Assembly (NCBI GenBank): GCA_963082975.1
Contig: OY720344.1
Coordinates: forward strand, 74,884,053 to 74,948,052
Length of the DNA stretch: 64,000 bases
Reading direction: 5' to 3'
Source of the DNA: Labia minor
Taxonomy: Eukaryota; Arthropoda; Insecta; Dermaptera; Spongiphoridae
The notes beneath the pieces were generated by a model. It saw nothing but the letters and a program-made list of their open reading frames with translations. It was not told where the DNA came from and searched no databases. Shown here piece by piece: positions 56,453-64,000 of this stretch; the stretch's first letter is position 1; every line of letters begins with the position of its first letter. The translations under genes and the position numbers were made by a program.

Positions 56453-59282
56453 CTAGGATGAAATTTAACAAAAAAAAAAAATTATATTTTTGCAGTTATA
56501 ACTTGATTATTTTATAAACAATTCTAAACATATTTAATATTAAAAAATAATTAGTATTTAAATTTTATTTTAAATTAATTAATTTGTTTATTTTATGCAC
56601 ATTTCGGTAGATACATATGTAACAGAAATTCAAATAATGGTGTAACTACCAAAATGCTCATAAAGTAAATAAGCTAATTATTTTAAAACAAAACTTATTA
56701 TTTAATTTCAAAATTATTCATTTTATAAATGTTAATTGTTTCATGATAATTTTCAAATTAAAAATAAGACAAAATGTTTTAAAAAAACATACCTATAAAT
56801 GACAGGATTAAATGCGCTATTGCTATAACCTAGCCAGGTTAATATTTTAAAGGCTACATCCGGAATGCATGTCTTGCAAAATGCAGCTACAATGTTGACG
56901 CAAAAAAATGGCACCCAACAAATGAGAAACACTCCCATGATGACTCCAACAGTGATTGCTGCCTTATGGTCGGAAACATGATACGGGGTATTATTATGAT
57001 GAAGAACCTAAAAAATACAAAATCAATTAGTTAACATAATCTATAAAAAAAATATAAAAAATGATATGGATAAATTGAAATTCTATGGGAAATTTAAAAA
57101 TAATAACATTTCAAGAGTTTGGATCAATTTTAAAGGTGTAAAGTAAGTGTTAGGTTTGTATATAACCGAAGGGGAGCTTTTTCTTATCTACTTTAAGGTA
57201 AATTTAAATGTAAATTGAATAAAAGGCAAGCATATAAATGAATATTTTTCTTTAAAGAAAATTTAACCTAGTTTATGTTCAAAGGGTAAGTAAGATCTTG
57301 ACACAAGAACATTATTAGAATGATATTATATTATTTGGGTCAAGAGTGTAAAATAAAATTTATGAATTATTAATATTGTATAATGCAATAAATTAATCAT
57401 CTCGATCGCAGGCAGGTTCCCTAACTAACCCTCACACTATTTGCTGAACTGCAGTCGCTGGTGCGGACTGGTTTGGTCACCGCTCGGATATTTCTCACAT
57501 GCTTCTGGGCGTACATATAAAGCCGGAGATAGATGCCGAGCATGACCACCGTCGGCACATAAAATGAGATACACGATGACACCACCGCATATGTCGGTGC
57601 TAGGTCGAGGGCGCATGTGGGTCTCTCCGTGTCCCCGTCGTGAAAGACCCGTGGAGGAGAAGTTGGACGATGGAGTCCCAAAGAAATCGGCACAAATGAT
57701 ACCAACCCTGCCAGTAGCCATATAGTGGCGATAGAGAGGACGGCCACCTTACGGGTAACCCATCGTCCATACCTAAAATATTGCAAATATTAAAAACTTC
57801 AGAAAAACTACACGATCTGTATGCCTTTTCAAACATGATTAATTTAATTAGATGGAATTAAAAGTGTGAAAAGGTACATTCATATTTTGTTTAGTGAAAA
57901 TTTCTATTTTGATTATATTTTAAGATAAACAATCAAATGCATGTGTGATATAAAATAAGATCTTGAATTTTATTTATATATAGCCATTGTGAAGATCAGA
58001 ATGGCAAACAAAAATATACATAAAAATTTAATTCTTCCTTATATAATAGGATTAGATAGATATGTAGTTATAGGGACATACATAAAATACAATATAATAA
58101 GAGATTGATTGATAAATTGATATAGATTAATGTATAATTTAATATTTTGTATGTTGATTTAATAGTTAATCAGTCAAACAGTCCATTTGTAGCTGATTTT
58201 ATCATTTAGTAATCAATAAAAAAAAAGAAATCTACTCGATATCTTCTCAATTTATCAGATTTTATTATTGTTTTCGAGACATAAGATATAATTTTGATTA
58301 TATATCCAATTTTTTCAAAAATAAATGGATCGATTATTTGTTTATTTATTTTTATGAAGAATAATTACCTCAACGGATCTTTGATGTGTATATATCGGTC
58401 CAGGGAGATGGCACAAAGATTTAAAATCGATGCAGTTGAACACATCACGTCGAAAGCGATCCATGTATCGCAAAATTGGGCTCCAAACATCCAATATCTA
58501 CCAAATAAAAAATAAAAGCAATTTATTCTTATGCTATGACTATAAAGAGAAGAGATTTTCCACGTGTAGTTAAAGGAATTGAAATGATAGGATTAATTCG
58601 TTATTACCTTACAAGCGTTTTTTATTGTATATAAAATCCAACCCAATAAAAGTAGTACAGTTTTCTATTGAAAGTGACTACAATTAAAATAATTTTTCCA
58701 TAAAAGATGCTTGTTTTAAAAAAAAAATAAATAAATAAAAATATTTTTTTTGTTTGATTAATTTGTATGTTATTTGACCAATAGATATAGTCCTGATCAC
58801 CCAAACTTAATTTCAAGGGGTCGAAACTAACAATATTTAGGTAATTTATCATTCAATAAAGACAATATTAAATATAATACAAAAATATAAAATAAAGAAC
58901 TGATTAAATGGTTAAAGTCCGAAAGACAAAAAATGAATTTTAATAATTATTATTTCTTTTGAATATAATAAAATTAAAACAGATTTTCAGGCATAATGGC
59001 GAATCTAATTCAATTTTGAAGTTTGGATCTTCTTAACTTACATTAATTAGAGTAAATTATGATTCATAGTATTTTAATGGGTTATGAATGATTAAGTTTA
59101 CCCGAGGAGGTCGTTGAATGCAGCGAATGTCATAACGAGAGCAGCTACAAAGAGATCAGCGATGGCCAAACTGGCGAGAAAAAGGTTCCCGATTCGTCGA
59201 AGACCCCGGTCTGTGTAGATGGCCACGCATACGAGAATGTTACCAGAGATTGACATGAAGATAACCAGAGTAAGGAACCCAC
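56194..59282 (-). CDS. Dop1R1: D1-like dopamine receptor (Dop1R1/DopR orthologue), 5 exons, 5' end missing
   Basis: A class A GPCR of the plasma membrane that binds dopamine and, in arthropod orthologues, raises cAMP through Gs. Five exons (59282-59102, 58497-58369, 57772-57436, 57007-56793, 56452-56194) join in frame with GT-AG borders and give about 373 residues from TM1 to the stop. TM1 to TM2 has [28 protein letters not shown]3 has the amine-binding Asp in [13 protein letters not shown] and the DRY motif. TM5 has SSCISFY with catechol-binding serines. TM6 has CWVPFFCVN and TM7 [15 protein letters not shown]. The third cytoplasmic loop is short, as in D1-type receptors. The tail has probable palmitoylation cysteines (EWCRC) and ends ISAI, which fits a class I PDZ ligand. 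Exon 1 begins inside a codon (acceptor tttatcag), so an upstream exon encodes the N-terminus; I could not find it in the TE-rich DNA to the right. Confidence 0.95.
56793..57007 (-). CDS. Dop1R1: Dop1R1 exon with TM6 and TM7
   Basis: The acceptor is tattttttag and the donor after atttatag is gtatgt. The 215 bp exon includes [35 protein letters not shown] and NSAFNPVIY. Confidence 0.95.
57436..57772 (-). CDS. Dop1R1: Dop1R1 exon with TM4, second extracellular loop and TM5
   Basis: The acceptor is atattttag and the donor after aatagt is gtgagg. The 337 bp exon runs from [11 protein letters not shown] through the loop with [13 protein letters not shown] to the start of the third cytoplasmic loop ([11 protein letters not shown]). 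The loop cysteine for the TM3 disulfide is present. Confidence 0.95.
58369..58497 (-). CDS. Dop1R1: Dop1R1 exon with TM3 and DRY motif
   Basis: The acceptor is atttggtag and the donor after ccgttgag is gtaatt. The 129 bp exon encodes [19 protein letters not shown] (conserved disulfide Cys and the amine-binding Asp), then [11 protein letters not shown]. Confidence 0.95.
59102..59282 (-). CDS. Dop1R1: Dop1R1 exon with TM1 and TM2
   Basis: The acceptor is tttatcag and the donor after ctcgg is gtaaac. The exon begins with the last two bases of a split codon and ends with GG of a glycine codon completed by the next exon. It encodes [20 protein letters not shown] to the TM2 region, ending FNDLL. 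Confidence 0.93.
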
Positions 59283-59351
59283 CTGATAAACATACCATAT
59301 TTATGCAGTATTAAAAGTAGTCTATAATATTTATTTTGTAATTATTAAAAA
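59283..59351. other. Upstream intron of Dop1R1
   Basis: Intronic sequence preceding the TM1 exon. It merges into repeats at 59352. Confidence 0.5.
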
Positions 59352-59460
59352 ATAACCTCAAACTTTTGTACATCCTACGAAAGCCCAGCTATCAAGCGGG
59401 GTAAAGGTGTTCTATGATCAGTAGAACGGATCCCCTCTACCTTTGTCAACCCCCCCTTAT
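59352..59460 (-). repeat. SINE-like repeat, copy 2 (3' part)
   Basis: It shares 'ctactgatcatag' and 'cgtaggatgtacaaaagt' with 9557-9660 in the same orientation. The tRNA-like head is absent. Confidence 0.5.
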
Positions 59461-59840
59461 TTTTATAAATAAATTTAATAATTTATTAATTATTTACTTA
59501 ATAATATTATATTTAATATTTTTTTGAAAAATTAAACAATGATTCATAATGAATTAAGAAGATCATATAACCTAATGTTTTTAATAACCCTTCTTTAACA
59601 TAATGATTTTATTATTTATTTTTAAGTTTTTTTTATAAAGTGAAAATTGTTAAACAATTTAACAATTTTCAGATTATATAATCCAATTATTAATTAATTC
59701 TAAAAAATCATTATCTACATATAAGTTATTTTATGAATTTATTTTTAATTAAAAAAAAATTAAGATAACCACTTTCATAAAAAAAGGTTAAAAAAAGGTT
59801 TGACTCCCATTTATCCCTCAAATAATTTTATTTTAAATTG

Positions 59841-59884
59841 CTGTCAAGAACTTTCGAGTTCTGTAAGGCCACTAAGATAGATAA
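59841..59884 (+). mobile_element. LINE 3' tail, solo copy
   Basis: 'caagaactttcgagttctgt' then aaggccactaagatagata is the 3' end seen after the LINE tail at 33044, here on the plus strand. The insertion is severely 5'-truncated. Confidence 0.6.
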
Positions 59885-60254
59885 AATATTTAAAATATTA
59901 AATATATTTTAAATTTGTATTGGTCTTTAATAAAATGTATGTGTGGTCCTTAAAAATCTTATAAAATTCAATCAACTTTAACTTTGTATAAGTATAATTT
60001 TTTTCATAAATAAGAAGAAAAAAGGCATTCAATTTTCTTTGAAATTTTAAAAAAAAATATCATCCCTCTAGGAGCCTTGAGATCTAAATATTTATAATAC
60101 TCCGGAAGACTTTTTCCATTAAAATATATAAAAATAATGACATTGCCATATTTTTGATATTGGTTGCCTCAATTTGCAAGCACCCCTCTCCCTCTCCTTC
60201 GACTTGATATTTTATGAATATATATTTAAGGTAAAACCCAGATATATGACGCTG
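59885..60254. other. AT-rich DNA, no gene seen
   Basis: Nothing recognisable apart from a C-rich 'caagcacccctctccctctc' patch at about 60177. Confidence 0.45.
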
Positions 60255-60430
60255 TTAGAGATATGACGCGTTTTCTTTATTTCGAAAACTAACCATTTTG
60301 GCACGGGAAAGGCATTCGGGGAGGATACTAGCCACAGCGTAGACAAGGCAAAACGTGTCTACTTTGGTTAAGCCAACTATCGTGTAAGGAGGATTTGTTT
60401 TATCTGCCTTCTTGAAGATAAACACAAACG
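60255..60430 (-). pseudogene. Coding-like remnant, unassigned
   Basis: A GC-richer minus-strand frame reads ADKTNPPYTIVGLTKVDTFC, then VYAVASILPECLSRAKMV before a stop at 60257-60255. It looks like protein-coding sequence and may be a transposon gag or transposase scrap, but I do not recognise it. Confidence 0.25.
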
Positions 60431-60760
60431 AAATTTCATAATATTTATTTCAAAGGTTCGTAATTTGTTTTGGAGCAAATGGTTATGTACTTTTTTAATT
60501 CTTAAAACTTACCTAATTAAATATTTAAACATTAAAACTTTAAGAGTTTTTATTTTTGTTTTAAATGGAATTTCTCACACATAAACCATACCCACACGAG
60601 CTGCACAATAATCATTACACCTGTTATGAATATTGGGCCAAAGTAGACTTTATTACTTTTGTAAATTTCAGTATACTTCTTATTTTAAGAAAGCTGTAAT
60701 TTTTGCTATGAATACCTAATAGTCCTAAGTACTATCAACACTATGCGGTCCGTGATAAGT

Positions 60761-61212
60761 TTACCATGTAGCCGGTGCTTTTTTTGTTAAAACCTCCCCA
60801 GGAGCTCGATCCACTCCTTTCATATCATGATTGTAGTCAATTATACATTTTAGTTTTTGTAATGGAAGATTGTTTATTCTACAAATTTTTCCGGTATCAA
60901 CTATTTCGGCATTATGAGTATAGTAGAAATCATTCTTATATCTTTACTTTTCGATGTTTTCCATAATTATAAAAGTATTTCTCCTTTTCGCTTGAATGCA
61001 GTTTCAAAAACTTTCAGCTTTGTCTTTATGAAACAGTCCGGCCAACCTCGGTTGAGTCGAATTGTTCCACAAACTCTGATTTATTTAGAAGTAAAATCTT
61101 TGAGAGTTCTACACTGTTATAGAAGTTGTTCATATATAAATGATACCACTTTCCCAATGAGTGTGCCAATAATTCTAAGATTGTAGTATTTAAACTATGT
61201 CCTGCACCAGAA
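60761..61212 (-). pseudogene. piggyBac transposase fragment (frameshifted)
   Basis: Three minus-strand pieces in successive frames match the DDE core of piggyBac transposases: LGKWYHLYMNNFYNSVELSK, then VCGTIRLNRGWPDCFIKTKL, then KSKDIRMIST and IIDYNHDMKGVDRAPGEVL. In the family these read as YMDNFY.S..LA, GT.R.NR, ...STIH and DYN..M.GVD..D. At least two frameshifts and a stop after TVS break it. Neither the N-terminal part nor TTAA-flanked ends are found. It shows that piggyBac elements were active here, consistent with the MITE at 41495. Confidence 0.75.
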
Positions 61213-61374
61213 TATAATTTAAAAAACTAGAAATATATATAAATGAATAAGACCAAAGAAAATATTAAAAATAAGACTTAAGTATAAACACAAAACTTAT
61301 CAAAGCTTAGTATATTTCTGCTGTATTAGTTTTCAATTGCTCAAATTAGTACATTGTATAGTGATGGAAGAATA

Positions 61375-61461
61375 TTATCTGTATGAGGGTGCTATTGTCG
61401 GACAATCAACCCGTTGAGAAAGCCCGTTGATTGCCCGCCTAAAGCGCCCTCATACAGATAA
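61375..61461. repeat. Long near-perfect palindrome
   Basis: Outer arms ttatctgtatgagggtgc (61375-61392) and gcgccctcatacagataa (61444-61461) are 18 bp with one mismatch. Inner arms caatcaac (61403-61410) and gttgattg (61426-61433) pair perfectly. The 87 bp hairpin is GC-rich against its surroundings and may be a foldback MITE. It lies just upstream of, or inside, the Copia LTR. Confidence 0.75.
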
Positions 61462-61499
61462 CATTTTTCAGACACATACATTCGAAATATTATTAGAAG

Positions 61500-61807
61500 T
61501 CAAATAATTTATATTAATTATTCATTTATGTACTATCTACTACACTTGTTATAGATGATTTTCTGAAATTTTTTATACTAGAATATAGGGGTCTCAACTA
61601 AAAAATTAACCTTCATATTGAGTTAAACAAAATCCAAGATATGGGTAATTTTGTAGCCTCTAAAAAAAGTTGAAAAGTTAGTTTAAAAATCAAAATTAAA
61701 TTCAAATCATAAAGTGAAGCAAACAAGAAATTTTTCATAAAGAATTGTTAGTGATAAAAATTAGTTTTCTAATTTCTCCTGTTGAAAACTGTTAAAGTAT
61801 ACCAACA
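61500..61807 (+). repeat. Copia 5' LTR, left boundary unknown
   Basis: The sequence before the primer-binding site must be the LTR and ends taccaaca at 61807. Its start cannot be fixed because the 3' LTR lies outside the window; the coordinate given is only indicative. Confidence 0.4.
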
Positions 61808-61822
61808 GGTTATGGGCCCAGG
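61808..61822 (+). promoter_or_regulatory. Copia primer-binding site, initiator tRNA anticodon-arm type
   Basis: ggttatgggcccagg is complementary to the anticodon-stem region of initiator methionine tRNA, as in Drosophila copia, which is primed by the 5' half of that tRNA and not by its 3' CCA end. Confidence 0.8.
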
Positions 61823-61888
61823 TAAACACTGCGGGTAATTGGGTGATAATTGGAAATATTTTTTAATCTTAAAAGGATTTTTTAAAAA

Positions 61889-64000
61889 ATGGAATTTCTT
61901 AAAATTGAACCACTACACCGACACAACTATGATACCTGGAAGATTCAGATGGAAGCCATCCTAGTAAAAAATGGATATTGGAACATAGTCTCCGGAAACC
62001 AAAAAAGGTCAAATATTGATGAAAAAGATACGAAAGGGATTGAAAAATGGGATCTCCTGGACCAAAAAGCTAAGTCTGATCTAATTTTATCAATAACACC
62101 TAGAGAATTAAGGATAGTTAAAAATTTAAATAGCTCAAGTGAAATATGGAATAAATTAAAGGAAACCTTTGAAAGTAAAGGTCCAGCCAAAAAGGCTTAT
62201 TTGTTAAAGAAACTAATTTTAAGTAAAATGAATATAAGTGATAATATGGATGACTATTTAAATACATTTTGTGAAATTATAGAAAAATTAAAAGATATTG
62301 AATTTATAATAAATGATGAACTATTATGTATAATATTATTATATAGTCTACCAGACGAATATGAAAATTTTAGATGTGCTATAGAAACAAGGGACACTTT
62401 GCCATCTTTAGATAATTTAAAAATAAAATTATTGGAAGAGTTTGAATGTCGGGGAAGTCAAGGCGATTCCTCAAATCAAAGTAACTTTATTAAAAATAGA
62501 AATAAAAATAGACCTATTAATAAAAATTATAATTTTAAAAATAATCCTTACAAAAATAATTCTTTAAATAAATATAATGAAAATAATAATAATAAATATA
62601 ATACGAATAAAAAACATAATTTTTTCAACAGGGATAAAAGGTCAACTGATTATAATAAATTTAGTAATTCAAATAATGAAATTAAAAATAAAATTATATG
62701 TTTCCGTTGTAAGGGAGAAGGCCATAAAATTTCTCAATGTCCATCTAAGTCGACTCATATGTTAGCCCTAAAAGTCACTGATGATAAAAATGATTGGATT
62801 TTAGATTCTGGCTGTACAAATCACATGATAAATAATAAAGAATTACTGGAAAATATAAGACATCCAAAACTAAGTTGTTTAACACTAGCCGATAACAGTA
62901 AAATAAATATTGATTGTATTGGTGATATGATTATTAACATAAATAATAGACAAATTGAATTAACAGATGTACTATATGTTCCCAAATTAAAAACGAATTT
63001 ATTATCTGTCGGGTCATTTACTGATAAGAATTTTGAAGTTTTATTTAAAAATCATAATGCATTTATAACGAATAATGACGAACTAATGTTTACAGCTAAG
63101 AAAAAGGAGAACGGATTATATTATTTAAATGAAAATATTAAAAATAAAGATAAAAATGATTTTTCATATTATTTAAATAAAAATAAATTATCAAAATTAG
63201 ACATATGGCATAAAAGATACGGACATTTAAATGAAAGAGATTTAAAACTAATAACCAAATCAGATCAAGTTTTCGGTTTAGACCAAAGTATATTAAATGA
63301 AAATTTAAATAATTGTGAAATATGCATTAAAGGAAAATTATCTCAAACACCTTTTAAAAATTCAAATTCACAGAAAAATTTAGAAATATTGGAAATAATC
63401 CATACAGATATTTGTGGACCATTTAGAACCACGTCTATCGGTGGAAATAAATATTTCATTACTTTTATAGACGAAGCAAGCAGATATTGCGAAGTTAAAT
63501 TTCTAAAATACAAAAGTCAAGCTTTTGAAGCATTTATTGAATATAAAAATTATATTGAAAACATGACAGATAAAAGGATTAAATATTTGCAATCAGATAA
63601 TGGAAAAGAATACATTAATAATAGATTTAATAATTTTTTAAAAAAATCAGGAATTAAGCGAAGATTAACAGTTCCTTATACGCCCCAACAAAATGGATTA
63701 TCTGAACGTATGAACAAGACTCTATTGGAGATGACGAGATGTATGTTAATACAAGCAAATCTAGAACATTCCTTTTGGGCAGAAGCAGTAATAACTGCAT
63801 GTTATTTGAGGAACAGAAGCCCAACATCATCTTTAAAAGGACAAATACCTTATAACATCCTTACAAACAAAAAATTTAATGTCTCACATTTAAGAACTTT
63901 TGGTATGAGAGTACATTTTTTAAATAAAAATAATAAAAATAAATTAAATTCAAGAACAATTGAAGGAATTTTTATAGGTTATTGCGAGGAAAGCAAAGCT
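61889..64000 (+). CDS. Ty1/Copia Gag-Pol polyprotein, first 704 codons (runs off the window)
   Basis: One uninterrupted frame starts at the ATG 67 bases after the primer-binding site and stays open to the last base. Gag (residues 1-200) resembles the UBN2-type capsid ('WNKLKETFESKGPAKKAYLL') and is followed by an asparagine/lysine-rich linker. A zinc knuckle CFRCKGEGHKISQC (C-x2-C-x4-H-x4-C) starts at residue 271. Protease has WILDSGCTNHM with the active Asp at 306. Integrase has the HHCC region (WHKRYGHLN ... CEICIKGK) and the DD35E triad D507, D570, E606 (HTDICGPF, SDNGKEY, NGLSERMN). Integrase lies before reverse transcriptase, which is outside the window; that order defines Copia. No damage is visible, so the copy may be active. 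Confidence 0.93.
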   Translation, partial: MEFLKIEPLHRHNYDTWKIQMEAILVKNGYWNIVSGNQKRSNIDEKDTKGIEKWDLLDQKAKSDLILSITPRELRIVKNLNSSSEIWNKLKETFESKGPAKKAYLLKKLILSKMNISDNMDDYLNTFCEIIEKLKDIEFIINDELLCIILLYSLPDEYENFRCAIETRDTLPSLDNLKIKLLEEFECRGSQGDSSNQSNFIKNRNKNRPINKNYNFKNNPYKNNSLNKYNENNNNKYNTNKKHNFFNRDKRSTDYNKFSNSNNEIKNKIICFRCKGEGHKISQCPSKSTHMLALKVTDDKNDWILDSGCTNHMINNKELLENIRHPKLSCLTLADNSKINIDCIGDMIININNRQIELTDVLYVPKLKTNLLSVGSFTDKNFEVLFKNHNAFITNNDELMFTAKKKENGLYYLNENIKNKDKNDFSYYLNKNKLSKLDIWHKRYGHLNERDLKLITKSDQVFGLDQSILNENLNNCEICIKGKLSQTPFKNSNSQKNLEILEIIHTDICGPFRTTSIGGNKYFITFIDEASRYCEVKFLKYKSQAFEAFIEYKNYIENMTDKRIKYLQSDNGKEYINNRFNNFLKKSGIKRRLTVPYTPQQNGLSERMNKTLLEMTRCMLIQANLEHSFWAEAVITACYLRNRSPTSSLKGQIPYNILTNKKFNVSHLRTFGMRVHFLNKNNKNKLNSRTIEGIFIGYCEESKA

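Noticed and set aside
57437-57836. Additional minus-strand frames over TM4-TM5
   Set aside because: Alternative frames of the same receptor exon, without GPCR motifs.

Overview
This is an AT-rich stretch of an animal genome, with spliced genes, no operons, and dense, nested transposable elements. The only clearly recognised host gene is a D1-like dopamine receptor whose sequence is closest, from memory of the family, to arthropod Dop1R1 (DopR). I therefore read the window as arthropod; nothing visible decides between insect, chelicerate and crustacean. Everything else that can be identified is mobile or repetitive DNA, and more than half of the window is AT-rich sequence in which I see no gene.

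Layout. 0.3-0.9 kb: broken mariner. 3.5-3.7 kb: an exon-like reading frame on the minus strand. 5.4-7 kb: an interspersed repeat with a (GTCC)n tract, an endonuclease fragment of Helentron type and a 3 x 47 bp tandem array. 8-11.2 kb: further repeats, a tRNA-SINE-like segment, a Helitron 3' end and a 713 bp retroposon with a 16 bp target duplication and a strongly folding 5' leader. 12.2-16 kb: an intact Buster-type hAT transposon with a 619-residue transposase, followed back to back by a 465 bp non-autonomous relative, the two separated by a shared 8 bp target duplication. 16.9-18 kb: an inverted copy of the 5.4 kb repeat split by a 601 bp hAT element, then a mariner fragment. 19.8-24.6 kb: mariner, Helitron and LINE remnants and a third Buster derivative.

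25.5-30.3 kb: a complete Ty3/Gypsy retrotransposon whose 298 bp LTRs look identical. Its gag and pol are joined by a -1 frameshift heptamer placed directly before the gag stop. It has no ordinary tRNA primer-binding site. Instead the 12 bases directly after the 5' LTR are exactly complementary to a site inside the LTR, the arrangement expected of a self-priming (Tf1/sushi-like) element. I regard this as the most interesting object here.

33-48 kb: LINE 3' ends with a (GATA)n tail, a 980 bp TA-flanked element with six dispersed copies of a 15 bp motif, a 251 bp TA-flanked MITE, a probable PIF/Harbinger-like element, an 83 bp piggyBac MITE flanked by TTAA, and a Helitron end whose terminal hairpin carries a compensated base-pair change relative to the other copies. 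48-56 kb is almost empty AT-rich DNA.

56.2-59.3 kb: five exons of the dopamine receptor on the minus strand, from TM1 to the stop codon; the first exon(s) with the start codon are not visible. 59.3-61.8 kb: repeats, a broken piggyBac transposase and a strong palindrome. 61.8-64 kb: the 5' part of an intact Ty1/Copia element, with an initiator-tRNA anticodon-arm type primer-binding site, running off the window end. The elements do not work together as a pathway. They record successive insertions, several of which (Gypsy, Buster hAT, Copia) look recent enough to have been active lately.
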